The translations under genes were made by a program, and so were the position numbers. A stretch of 34,449 nt of DNA from Oxalobacteraceae bacterium. GTDB taxonomy: Bacteria; Pseudomonadota; Gammaproteobacteria; Burkholderiales; Burkholderiaceae_D. Of the stretch, positions 8,222 through 16,221 are shown piece after piece (the first letter of the stretch is position 1; each line of letters starts with the position of its first letter). The stretch is from assembly GCA_947464955.1 (NCBI GenBank), contig CANHZI010000031.1, positions 1-34,449 of the forward strand, read 5' to 3'. Below the pieces are notes generated by a model. The model was not told where the DNA came from, did no database searches, and worked only from the letters and a program-made list of their open reading frames with translations.

Positions 8222-10099
8222 TTAAATTTGAACCCGGGTACCGAGTTCGATTACGCAGTTATTCGGTAGGTGGAAGAAATCTGCCACGCTACGTGAATTG
8301 CGCGACATCAAGGCGAATAACAATTCACGCCAATGCGCCATCCCAGTTCCCTTTGTCGGCACCACAATTTCTCGGCTCAAGAAATACGATGTTTCAAATA
8401 AATTGATATCTAAGCCTTGGGTGTGGCAGATACCGAGTGCTTTCGGAATGTCGGGCGTATTCTTGAATCCGTAGTTGATCGTCACGCGCCAGAAACCAGG
8501 GACGAGTGGCGTCACTTGCAGGCGTTCTTCAAACGGAATCCACGGTACGTCATGAAACACCACAGTCAAGATCACATTGCGCTCATGAAGAACTTGGTTG
8601 TGCTTGAGATTGTGCATTAGGGCTTGTGGCACCGTATCTGGATTGGCTACCGCATAGACCGCAGTGCGTGCAGCACGATGCATACTGTCGCCTGATAGTG
8701 CAGTGATAAACGGTAATAGCTCAGGGTCATCTTGACGAATATGATTGATCAAGAGCTCGCGTCCACGACGCCAAGTCGCCATGATGATAAAGATAGTTGC
8801 GCCGAGCACGAGTGGAAACCAGCCACCTTCCAAGACCTTGAAGGAGCACGACACTACCAGAAGCGCGTCCAACGCCAAGAATATGCTGGTGGCACCGATG
8901 GCCAGTGGTAGTGGATATTTCCAAGCATGGCGCACGACGAAAAAGGTGAGTAGTGTAGTGATAAGCATCGTCACCGTGACGGCAATACCATAGGCGCCAG
9001 CCATCGCTGATGAGCTACCAAAACCTAGCACCGCCAACAAGACGCCGACAAGCAACATCCAATTCACACTGGGAATATAAATTTGACCGACTTCTTTGAC
9101 GGAAGTGAAGTGCACTTGCATACGCGGCAGCAGACCTAATTGCATCGCTTGCTTCGTCATCGAATACGCGCCAGAAATAACCGCCTGCGAAGCGATAATC
9201 GTCGCCACCGTCGCTAAAACGACCGCTGGCACCATGAATTCAGTTGGAAATAAATGGAAGAAAGGATTGTCGAGCGCGGAAGCATCGCGCATGAGTAAAG
9301 CACCTTGTCCCATGTAGTTTAAGGCTAAGGCGGGCAAGACCATACCAGTCCATGCAAGACGAATCGGTTTTTTGCCGAAATGCCCCATATCGGCATATAG
9401 AGCCTCTGCGCCTGTGAATGCCAACACAATAGCACCGATGACGATGAATACATGAGCACCTTGAGCATGTAAGAAGGTAATCGCATTGAGTGGGTTTAAC
9501 GCCGCTAGAATCGCCGGTTGCTTGGCTATCTCAATGACGCCTGTAAGCCCCAAGACGCTAAACCAAACCACGATGATAGGCCCGAACATTTTGCCAACGA
9601 CGGAAGTGCCATGTTTTTGTACCGCGAACAATGCGATGAGGATGCCGATAGAAATGGGCAGAATATAAGGCTTTAAGTTCGGGGAGATCACTTCGAGTCC
9701 CTCGACTGCGCTCAGTACTGACATTGCAGGAGTAATGACGCTATCACCATAAAATAAGGCTGCGCCTAAGACGCCCGTCAGCAATAAAGCGATGCGCTTA
9801 CCATGGGTGGTGCCAGCCGCTTTCGCAGCAAGAGCGGTTAAAGCCATGATGCCACCCTCACCGCGGTTATCGGCGCGCAAGATGAGCATCACATATTTGA
9901 GGGTGACGACCATCATCAAGCCCCAGAAAATCACAGAGACTGCCCCAATTAAGTGAGTGCTATCGAGCGGCACACCAGTTGCAGGGCTAAAAATCTCCTT
10001 CATCGTGTACAAAGGACTAGTGCCAATATCGCCATAGACGACACCAAGTGCGCCCAAAGTTAGGGCGGCGACGCTTTCGCGTTGTGAATCTGTACTCAT
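8222..10099 (-). CDS. kup: Kup-type low-affinity potassium transporter
   Basis: About 625 residues, matching the Kup/HAK family length. The first helix carries the signature [10 protein letters not shown] (from about residue 23), followed by about 12 hydrophobic segments and a soluble C-terminal part from about residue 450 ending at EL-GTRVQI. It imports K+ driven by the proton gradient across the inner membrane. I start at the ATG at 10097-10099 (MSTDSQ), because an upstream in-frame ATG at 10129 adds ten poorly conserved residues. The gene is directly downstream of a KdpE-like regulator on the same strand with a 95 bp gap, which suggests cotranscription or control by that system. Confidence 0.95.
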   Translation of the reverse strand: MSTDSQRESVAALTLGALGVVYGDIGTSPLYTMKEIFSPATGVPLDSTHLIGAVSVIFWGLMMVVTLKYVMLILRADNRGEGGIMALTALAAKAAGTTHGKRIALLLTGVLGAALFYGDSVITPAMSVLSAVEGLEVISPNLKPYILPISIGILIALFAVQKHGTSVVGKMFGPIIVVWFSVLGLTGVIEIAKQPAILAALNPLNAITFLHAQGAHVFIVIGAIVLAFTGAEALYADMGHFGKKPIRLAWTGMVLPALALNYMGQGALLMRDASALDNPFFHLFPTEFMVPAVVLATVATIIASQAVISGAYSMTKQAMQLGLLPRMQVHFTSVKEVGQIYIPSVNWMLLVGVLLAVLGFGSSSAMAGAYGIAVTVTMLITTLLTFFVVRHAWKYPLPLAIGATSIFLALDALLVVSCSFKVLEGGWFPLVLGATIFIIMATWRRGRELLINHIRQDDPELLPFITALSGDSMHRAARTAVYAVANPDTVPQALMHNLKHNQVLHERNVILTVVFHDVPWIPFEERLQVTPLVPGFWRVTINYGFKNTPDIPKALGICHTQGLDINLFETSYFLSREIVVPTKGTGMAHWRELLFALMSRNSRSVADFFHLPNNCVIELGTRVQI

Positions 10100-10174
10100 A
10101 ATCTTTTCAGTAAAAGTCAACGAGCACAAACTATAAACAAGGGGGTGTTAGGAAAGCATATGGAAGGTCTACAG

Positions 10175-10189
10175 ACGACACTTTGTCGT
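10175..10189 (-). other. Intercistronic hairpin between kdpE and kup
   Basis: ACGACA-CTT-TGTCGT is a perfect six-base stem with a three-base loop, a few bases past the kdpE stop codon. No T-run follows on the minus strand, so it is unlikely to be a strong terminator. It may set mRNA processing or partial attenuation between kdpE and kup. Confidence 0.4.
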
Positions 10190-10194
10190 TGAAA

Positions 10195-10878
10195 CTATTC
10201 AGTCACAAGGCGATAGCCGACACCGGTTTCGGTTAGCAGATAACGAGGTTCGGCAGGTTGATCTTCGATCTTGGCGCGAAGTTGGCCCATATAAAGGCGT
10301 AAGTAATGCGTATGGTCGACAAACTCTTCGCCCCAAACGTCGACTAATAATTGGCGATGAGTGACAACTTTACCTGCGCTCCTTACCAAACGCGCCAACA
10401 AATTGTATTCAGTCGGCGTAAGGTGAAGTTCCTGGCCTTTGAGCGTGACACGGTGGGCGCTCAGGTCAATCTTTAGTTGATCAATTTCTAAATGCGTATG
10501 CGCCACATCGACAATCGTACCTCGATGACGGAGGGAGACTCGAATCTGCGCCAACAGTTCTTGCACACCAAACGGTTTACTCAAATAGTCGTCTGCACCA
10601 GCGTCTAACAGACGAATCTTTTGGGCTTCTTGATCGCGTGCCGAGATAATAATGATGGGCAGGTTTTGTTCTTTGCGAACCAAATGTACGAGTTCCGCGC
10701 CATCCCCGTCAGGTAGGCCGAGGTCAAGAATGATTAATTCGGGCTTGGCGTGATTCAGTATGCGTCGGGCTTCTGCGATCGAGACCGCCGTAAGGACCTC
10801 GAAGCCTTCAACTTCGAGACTGCTTTTGACAAGCGCGCGAATTTCTTTGTCGTCTTCTACCACTAAAACGCGTATCAC
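10195..10878 (-). CDS. kdpE: KdpE-type OmpR-family response regulator
   Basis: 227 residues. The receiver domain has acidic residues near 9-10, the phosphoacceptor D52 in LIILDLGLPDGDG, and K in LSKPFG. The C-terminal winged-helix domain (about 130-227) holds LTPTEYNLLARLV and VDHTHYLRLYMGQLRAKIE, close to KdpE. It normally activates kdpFABC under potassium limitation or osmotic stress. Here kdpFABC is absent from the window and kup lies immediately downstream. The start is GTG at 10876-10878 with an excellent GGAGG seven bases upstream. It overlaps the kinase stop codon by four bases (GTGA), so the two are translationally coupled. Confidence 0.9.
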   Translation of the reverse strand: MIRVLVVEDDKEIRALVKSSLEVEGFEVLTAVSIAEARRILNHAKPELIILDLGLPDGDGAELVHLVRKEQNLPIIIISARDQEAQKIRLLDAGADDYLSKPFGVQELLAQIRVSLRHRGTIVDVAHTHLEIDQLKIDLSAHRVTLKGQELHLTPTEYNLLARLVRSAGKVVTHRQLLVDVWGEEFVDHTHYLRLYMGQLRAKIEDQPAEPRYLLTETGVGYRLVTE

Positions 10879-12380
10879 TTGGTTTCCTCCCTGGAGTCTG
10901 AAATAAGCTGATTGGTAGGCGATGTGGTCAAGGGGAGGGTCAATACGAAGTTGCTTCCACCAGTTTGACGAGGCTTCACTACTAAGTCACCGTGATGGGC
11001 ACGAGCGATAGCGCGGCATACGGCGAGACCTAGACCCGCGCCGCGTTGTGATGATTGATCATGTTGGCGAGAATGCGTATAGGCTTCGAAAATACTTTCA
11101 CGTTCTTCAGCTGGAATCCCTGGCCCTAAATCTTTGACGCTGATTCGGAGTAAGGCTTCTTGCGCGAGATCCACGCTGAGGGTGACCTTATCTTCGCTGT
11201 ATTTGAGTGCATTGTCGATCAGATTGCTGAGCAACTGTGCGATTAAGACCGCATCGACTTGAATTAAGGGTAGGTTGGATGCGATTTGGTAGCGAATACG
11301 ATCATGCGGATGTCTTCGTTTGATCCTTTGTAGTACAGAACCAAGAATTTCTTCCATCGATTCCCAATCGGTGCGCAAATTGGGATGGGCTTGTTTGAGT
11401 CGTACGAGTTGTAAGGTGTTTTCGGTAATGGTGCCTAAGTAGTTAGCTTCGTCAACAATACTGTTCAGCAGGCGAGCTTGTTCTTGGGCAGTCAGTTTAT
11501 TCCCCTGTGTTTGCAGGGCCGATGCTGCCCCGATCACGGCTGCCAGTGGCGTGCGCAAGTCATGCGAAATCGCCGACAAAAACATGGTTTGAAGTTGTTG
11601 GCGTTCGATTTCCTTTTGCGCGTTGTTGACGGTCTGGCTCAGATGTAAGCGACGTAAACCTTGAGCACTTAAACTGCACAGCGCTGCAGCGTGTTCTCTT
11701 CCTGCGTTGTCGTTGGCATCGACATCACTGACGCAAACTGCCCCGAATATCTCTTGTTCACCGATAGGAATGAACCAATGCTCAAGTTCATTCCAGCGAC
11801 CGGTACCTGAGCCTATGATTTTTTGTTCTTTGATGCAGGCTTCTAAGCCATCTTGAATGATTTGCGGCAGCGACTCAGATCCACTCGGCTGCGCCAGAAA
11901 CCGTAAGTGTGTGGCATAAGAAAAGGCAGACTTGAAAGCCTCCTTGGTCATCTGCTGCGCTTGATCTATCGCATCTGCGTTCGATAGATCGATCGCGAAC
12001 GATTGCAGTTGCCGCGCCCGAAGTTCGTTGCGTTTGGCTGTCGTACTTTCATTCTTGAGACGGGCCACCAAGCCGTTGATAATGAGTGCCACAATCAACA
12101 AAGCCCCTAACGCGATGAGATGCTCTTTTCCCTCCACCTGAAAAGTGAAGCGGGGAGGCACGAAGAAGTAGTTAAGACAAGCGACTGCGAGAAAAGCACA
12201 CAGGACTGATTTATTGCGTGAAAGTGTGTAGGAGGCGATCACGACCACAATGACGTAGATCATGGTCAAACCGAGCAAGCTGACATAGGTATCAACGACC
12301 GCGGCAAAAGCGCTACCCAAGAGCAAAAGTAGCAATAGGGTAGTCCATTGTTTGGCTTGTTGAATCACATTTTCTTGCAT
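10875..12380 (-). CDS. Short KdpD-like sensor histidine kinase lacking the N-terminal KdpD/USP domains
   Basis: 501 residues, against about 890 for full KdpD. It starts directly in the DUF4118 four-helix membrane domain (residues about 12-105, including the typical NYFFVPPRFTF). A GAF-like region (about 125-245) follows, then HisKA with AISHDLRTP (H273) and HATPase_c with NLIDNALKY, DLGPGI and GAGLGLAV. The cytoplasmic N-terminal KdpD and universal-stress domains, which bind c-di-AMP or sense K+ in classical KdpD, are missing and are not encoded upstream. It phosphorylates KdpE, whose gene overlaps its 3' end. The ATG at 12378-12380 has no clear ribosome site. Confidence 0.88.
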   Translation of the reverse strand: MQENVIQQAKQWTTLLLLLLLGSAFAAVVDTYVSLLGLTMIYVIVVVIASYTLSRNKSVLCAFLAVACLNYFFVPPRFTFQVEGKEHLIALGALLIVALIINGLVARLKNESTTAKRNELRARQLQSFAIDLSNADAIDQAQQMTKEAFKSAFSYATHLRFLAQPSGSESLPQIIQDGLEACIKEQKIIGSGTGRWNELEHWFIPIGEQEIFGAVCVSDVDANDNAGREHAAALCSLSAQGLRRLHLSQTVNNAQKEIERQQLQTMFLSAISHDLRTPLAAVIGAASALQTQGNKLTAQEQARLLNSIVDEANYLGTITENTLQLVRLKQAHPNLRTDWESMEEILGSVLQRIKRRHPHDRIRYQIASNLPLIQVDAVLIAQLLSNLIDNALKYSEDKVTLSVDLAQEALLRISVKDLGPGIPAEERESIFEAYTHSRQHDQSSQRGAGLGLAVCRAIARAHHGDLVVKPRQTGGSNFVLTLPLTTSPTNQLISDSREETK

Positions 12381-12409
12381 GTGCGCGCAGAATTAGGCTG
12401 AACGAAAAC

Positions 12410-12418
12410 GGGGGGGGG
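12410..12418. repeat. Nine-G homopolymer upstream of the KdpD-like gene
   Basis: Nine consecutive G bases lie about 30 bp upstream of the kinase start codon, read as nine C on its coding strand. They fall in the likely promoter or leader. Such tracts are prone to slippage and sequencing error. The rest of the gap 12381-12602 shows no gene. Confidence 0.6.
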
Positions 12419-12602
12419 TGCTCAGCTTAGCACAGGCTATATCAGGAAGTCATAAGGATGGCTGAATTCAAGAAGCAAAAAGCAGGGACCGATGCTTCAC
12501 AATGAAAGAGTCGCGAGCTGGTGAAATGCCGATTGCACATCTCACCAACTGCGCGCACTCAGATTCCCATTTAGAATATAAAGGGCGGGAGCCGAATCTC
12601 AA

Positions 12603-13253
12603 TTAATTGATACTCCACACATACTGCAACTTTGCCCAAGATTTTTCAGGAACACCGTCAACTGTGCCAGGTTTAAACTTACATAAACTCAAGCCTTGAA
12701 CCGCGGCTTTGTCGAGCGCACGTGAGCCGCTGGTTTTCTCAATCTTACTCTCGATGACCTGACCATCAGGGCCGATTAACATTGCCAAATGTACTGTACC
12801 TTCTTCGCCAGCCCGTAAAGAGTTGACTGGGTATTCTGGTTTTTCACAAGCACGTGCGTCAACGTTGGCTGCGATATGTACTGGCGTACGCGGCGCCACG
12901 GTCGTTGCAACTTCAACGTGTTCTGTTTGCTTAAATTCACGATCTTTGGGCACAACATTCGTGACACCAGTGATAGTTTCGGTCGGCGTCGTTGGTGGTA
13001 CAACAACTTCGGGTGCTGCAACGAAAATCGGTGGTGGCAAGGTTTTGTCGACCTGCGGCTCGATCTTCGGTTCTACTGGCTTAGGTGTTTCTGGTTCCTC
13101 GATGGCAATGTAGTCGATGATGTTTTTTTCTGGGCGATTGATCACATGCACCGCTTGCATCGCAACCCACAACATGATGGCGTGTGCACCGATAGCGACA
13201 GCGAGGGAAGGTAATTTGCTTTTTGCAGGATGTGGATGGGTGTGGAAGTCCAT
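12603..13253 (-). CDS. TonB-like energy transducer
   Basis: About 216 residues. One N-terminal membrane anchor (about residues 14-35, AVAIGAHAIMLWVAM) is followed by a Pro/Glu/Lys-rich periplasmic linker (PETPKPVEPKIEP and a long PP segment). The C-terminal TonB domain includes CEKPEYPVNSLRAGEEGTVHL and ends AKLQYVWSIN. It should carry proton-motive energy from ExbBD to outer-membrane TonB-dependent receptors, but no exbB, exbD or receptor is in the window. I place the start at 13251-13253 because GAGGAGAG lies six bases upstream; a longer frame begins nine codons earlier without such support. It is divergent from the response-regulator gene at 13644. Confidence 0.88.
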   Translation of the reverse strand: MDFHTHPHPAKSKLPSLAVAIGAHAIMLWVAMQAVHVINRPEKNIIDYIAIEEPETPKPVEPKIEPQVDKTLPPPIFVAAPEVVVPPTTPTETITGVTNVVPKDREFKQTEHVEVATTVAPRTPVHIAANVDARACEKPEYPVNSLRAGEEGTVHLAMLIGPDGQVIESKIEKTSGSRALDKAAVQGLSLCKFKPGTVDGVPEKSWAKLQYVWSIN

Positions 13254-13643
13254 AATTCTCTCCTCAATAAAAGTAAGCATGCGAAATGCTGCTTGGGTAG
13301 CGCGGCGAAGTTATTTTGCGTCGCGTTGGAATCATAATATGCTAGTAGCTAGCAAAAGAAAAGCTTTTTAATGGAATTTTTTAATTCTTTTTGAGCCTAG
13401 ATGGCAGTTCTATCGATTTGTCGATTCCACATAAAAGTCCGCAAACCCTCCGATTTCGCTTAAAAATTCTTTTGAATCAAAGACTTGTCTGCCCATATAG
13501 ATTTTCGTCATACAGCGATGAATGATGTACACTGTCGCGTATGTGACATAAAAGTTACTAGTGACTAGCAAAATAGATTTCTAGTAGCCTTGTGATGTCG
13601 ACCAATCCTAATGATAAAAAAACCATTTCATGGAGTAGTGGAA
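13254..13643. promoter_or_regulatory. Divergent control region with repeated CTAG dyads
   Basis: This 390 bp gene-free region separates the tonB-like gene (minus) from the response regulator (plus). CTAGTAGCTAGCAAAA at 13342-13357 and CTAGTGACTAGCAAAA at 13558-13573 are direct copies differing at two positions. The first is inside a perfect dyad, GCTAG-TAG-CTAGC (13341-13353). A partial third copy, CTAGTAGCC, lies at 13581-13589. CTAG is usually scarce in proteobacteria, so this clustering suggests binding sites for one regulator acting on both genes. A TATTAT -10-like element for tonB partly adjoins the first site. The remaining sequence is AT-rich with no further structure that I can support. 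Confidence 0.5.
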
Positions 13644-14291
13644 ATGACAATTGATAGCAAAATCCGTGTCTTATTAGCTGACGATCACCCAATTGTGATG
13701 AAGGGCTTCGCCATGTCATTGGAAGCCGAGGGCATGCAGGTGCTCGGCCAAGTCAAAAGTCCACAAGAGGCGGTTGAACAGTTTGCTGTCTTAAAGCCGG
13801 ATGTTTTGGTGATGGATATCCGTTTTGGTGCGGAGCTCACAGGTTTAGATGCCGCGAAACAAATTCTGCATAACACGCCGCATGCCAATATCGTGTTTTT
13901 GAGTCAGTTTGATCAAGATGCCTTAATTAAAGAAACCTACCGTATTGGTGCGCGTGCTTTTGTGACTAAAGATTGTGACCCTGCGGATTTGGCGGTGGCC
14001 GTGCAAAAGGCGAGTGAGGCTGAGTTGTACTTCATGCCAAGTATTGCAGAGCGTTTGGCGAATCTCTCTGTGCGGGGCGATCCTTCACCGCAAACACTGC
14101 TCGATGAACGCAGTTTGCAAATCTTTACACTAATGGCAGAGGGTCTGACCAATGTCGAGATTGCCGAAAAACTTGATCTCTCACAGAAAACCATCAGTAA
14201 CATTAGTCAGTCCGTGAAAGAAAAACTTGGTATTCATCGGCCTGCTTTGATTACGAAATTGGCAGTTAAACACGGTTTGATTGAACCTTAA
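13644..14291 (+). CDS. NarL/LuxR-type response regulator
   Basis: About 215 residues. The receiver domain has the acidic pair ADDH (about 12-15), the phosphoacceptor aspartate about residue 58 in VLVMDIRFG, and K in VTKD. A LuxR-type helix-turn-helix occupies about residues 145-215: LMAEGLTNVEIAEKLDLSQK and KEKLGIHRPALI. I start at the ATG at 13644 because GGAG lies about nine bases upstream; an in-frame ATG at 13611 would add 11 weak residues. The partner kinase follows one base after its stop codon, so the pair is coupled. The target genes are unknown; the CTAG dyads upstream raise the possibility of self-control and control of the divergent tonB-like gene. Confidence 0.9.
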   Translation: MTIDSKIRVLLADDHPIVMKGFAMSLEAEGMQVLGQVKSPQEAVEQFAVLKPDVLVMDIRFGAELTGLDAAKQILHNTPHANIVFLSQFDQDALIKETYRIGARAFVTKDCDPADLAVAVQKASEAELYFMPSIAERLANLSVRGDPSPQTLLDERSLQIFTLMAEGLTNVEIAEKLDLSQKTISNISQSVKEKLGIHRPALITKLAVKHGLIEP

Positions 14292-14292
14292 T

Positions 14293-15873
14293 ATGCGGGG
14301 CCTAACTTCACGCTGGCAGGCTTTATTACGCTGCGTATCTTGGCAGCACTGGACCATCCGCCAACGCTTGCTGTTAATTGCGATTTTTCCCATCGTGTAT
14401 TTGTTTTTCTCGATGGTTTCTTACTCCTACTATGCGCGCTTTAAAGAGGTGCATGAAGATCTTGAGAGTCGTGCGAAATTAGTCTCGACGGCATTGGCCG
14501 AGGGCTTGGAATTTCATCTCGCGGCCAATCATGCACAGGGTGTGCGTCAGATGATTTATAGCGTGATTCAATCGGATAAGAATATCTTTCGGATTGAAGT
14601 GCTTGACGCCAACAAGAAAGAAATCACCCACGTCGAGAATACGGGCAAAGCAGGCAAGGCCCAGCCAGAAGCTCACTACACTGAACTGCCGATACAACGA
14701 CAAGTCGTGTGGGCCAATATCGTGATCAATAGTGATGCGGAGCAAAGTTCTGTGAATTCGCCCGGAGCCCGGGTCGAACCTGCAAAAAAAATACTAGGCT
14801 ATGTGCGTGTAACGATGACGCACAGCTATTTGCTGTCGAAGCAAAAGTTTCGTTTTGGTGTTGAATTGCTGATGTCGATGCTGGCGCTGGGAATGAGTGC
14901 CTGGCTTGCTTGGTATTTATCGGCTAGTTTGACCGCGCCATTACGTGCATCGATTGAAAGTTTGAGAACTATACGCGCCGGGCGTTTTGATCGGAAATTG
15001 AAGCTTAGTACTGGTGGTGAAGTTGGTGAATTACAGCAATCGATTAATGAGATGGCGGATGGTTTGCAACAAGCGCAGCAGCACCTTGAAGCCAAAGTGG
15101 AAGAACGTACACGCGAGTTGCACCAGTCGCGTGATGAGGCGCTGAAAGCCGATGCCGAGAAACGCCGTTTGATTCATAAGGTGAATACCATAGTCGAGGC
15201 TGAACGCCAAAGCATTGCGGTCGAAATCCACGATGAATTGAACGCCTCTTTGATTGCGGTGCGTCTTGAGTCCGAGAGAATCGCAAGGATAGCGGCGAAA
15301 GCGGAGGCCGAAGGAAATATACAGGCCTATGCGGAGATCCAAGCGCGAGCAAAGGCTGTGGTCGAATTGGCATTAAGTTTGTATGCCAACGGGCGTAACT
15401 TGGTTAGACGGTTGCGTCCAGAAGTGCTGGAGGTCATGGGTTTGCAAGGCGCCATTGAAGAAATGCTACGTTTGTATAACGACAAACAAGATGGCAACGA
15501 GCTCGAAAAAGGATGCTATTTTGAATTTGTCGGGCGGGGTGAATTTAGTCAATTGAATCCTGACGTGGCAATTTCAGCCTATCGCATCATTCAAGAAGCG
15601 AGTTCTAACATCATTAAACATGCAAACGCCAAGCATGCGCGTATTCAAATTAGCATGGAAAACGAGCCTATAGTCGATGCAGTGGCCGGTGCTTTGTCGA
15701 TTGAAATACACGACGATGGCTGCGGTTTTGACACCGAACAAGCTAGTACAGGCATAGGTTTGAGTGGCATGCGTGAACGAGTTGCCGTCCTGAATGGACG
15801 ATTTGACCTAAAATCGACACCAGGAGCAGGATGTCAAATACATATTTTCTTACCGCTGCAGGTCAATGTATAA
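14293..15873 (+). CDS. NarX/UhpB-type membrane sensor histidine kinase
   Basis: About 526 residues. The first membrane helix (about 29-48) and a second near 190-215 flank a periplasmic domain of about 140 residues, followed by HAMP and a coiled coil (about 215-290). The HisKA_3 dimerisation domain has ERQSIAVEIHDEL with H313, the HPK7-type phosphoacceptor site. HATPase_c includes the N-box-like AYRIIQEASSNIIKHA, DDGCGF and GIGLSGMRERV. It phosphorylates the NarL-type regulator encoded just upstream. The ligand cannot be told from sequence. The ATG at 14293 is chosen; a TTG 12 bases upstream overlaps the regulator's stop codon. Confidence 0.9.
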   Translation: MRGLTSRWQALLRCVSWQHWTIRQRLLLIAIFPIVYLFFSMVSYSYYARFKEVHEDLESRAKLVSTALAEGLEFHLAANHAQGVRQMIYSVIQSDKNIFRIEVLDANKKEITHVENTGKAGKAQPEAHYTELPIQRQVVWANIVINSDAEQSSVNSPGARVEPAKKILGYVRVTMTHSYLLSKQKFRFGVELLMSMLALGMSAWLAWYLSASLTAPLRASIESLRTIRAGRFDRKLKLSTGGEVGELQQSINEMADGLQQAQQHLEAKVEERTRELHQSRDEALKADAEKRRLIHKVNTIVEAERQSIAVEIHDELNASLIAVRLESERIARIAAKAEAEGNIQAYAEIQARAKAVVELALSLYANGRNLVRRLRPEVLEVMGLQGAIEEMLRLYNDKQDGNELEKGCYFEFVGRGEFSQLNPDVAISAYRIIQEASSNIIKHANAKHARIQISMENEPIVDAVAGALSIEIHDDGCGFDTEQASTGIGLSGMRERVAVLNGRFDLKSTPGAGCQIHIFLPLQVNV

Positions 15874-16221
15874 GCGGAACCGCCAACTTTTTGTATCAAA
15901 TTGTTTGTGCTCGGTGAACAGGATTGGGCAGGGGTTTGTAATAAGGCCCCAGATTGGCATGGTTTTTTGCATCAAAAGTTGCTAATTTCATGAACTTTGC
16001 CTATAAAAGACTGTCTAGCATTTAACTTGCTGGCTAAGGACAGAAAGAAGCCTACTTTTCAGAGTTGAAGCCTGCTGTTTCCTTCTGCAAGTAGTGGTAT
16101 GCTTTCGAAATGAATGAAGGCAAGCGATACCTAATCCTTGCGCGACTATTCGTGTTTAGCGTGCTTAAGAGCACTACATTGTCGTAATACAAATACAAAT
16201 ACGAATAATTGGAGATAGAAG
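15874..16221. other. Gene-free leader region upstream of prc
   Basis: No gene is seen in these 348 bases. They contain the prc promoter (described separately) and a short AT-rich tandem repeat of AAATAC units at 16191-16202, with a partial copy before it, just upstream of the ribosome site GGAG at 16211-16214. A small GCGG/CCGC hairpin at 15874-15883 right after the kinase stop codon is too weak to call a terminator. Confidence 0.5.
15979..16007 (+). promoter_or_regulatory. Likely sigma-70 promoter for prc
   Basis: TTGCTA (15979-15984) and TATAAA (16002-16007) are separated by exactly 17 bases. Transcription would begin near 16014 and leave an untranslated leader of about 200 bases before the prc ATG, which is unusually long. 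Assigned by eye only. Confidence 0.5.

Noticed and set aside
10875-12380. KdpD-like gene as a frameshifted full-length kdpD
   Set aside because: The missing N-terminal domains are not encoded in any frame upstream, where a tonB-like gene begins after about 220 bp, so it is a naturally short form.
15874-15895. GCGG/CCGC hairpin plus TTTTT as terminator of the kinase gene
   Set aside because: A four-pair stem with a two-base loop is too weak to support a call.
15955-15970. A second sigma-54-like site, TGGCAT...TTGC, upstream of prc
   Set aside because: The distance between GG and GC is one base too long, and sigma-54 is strict about this spacing. A good sigma-70-type promoter lies just downstream.
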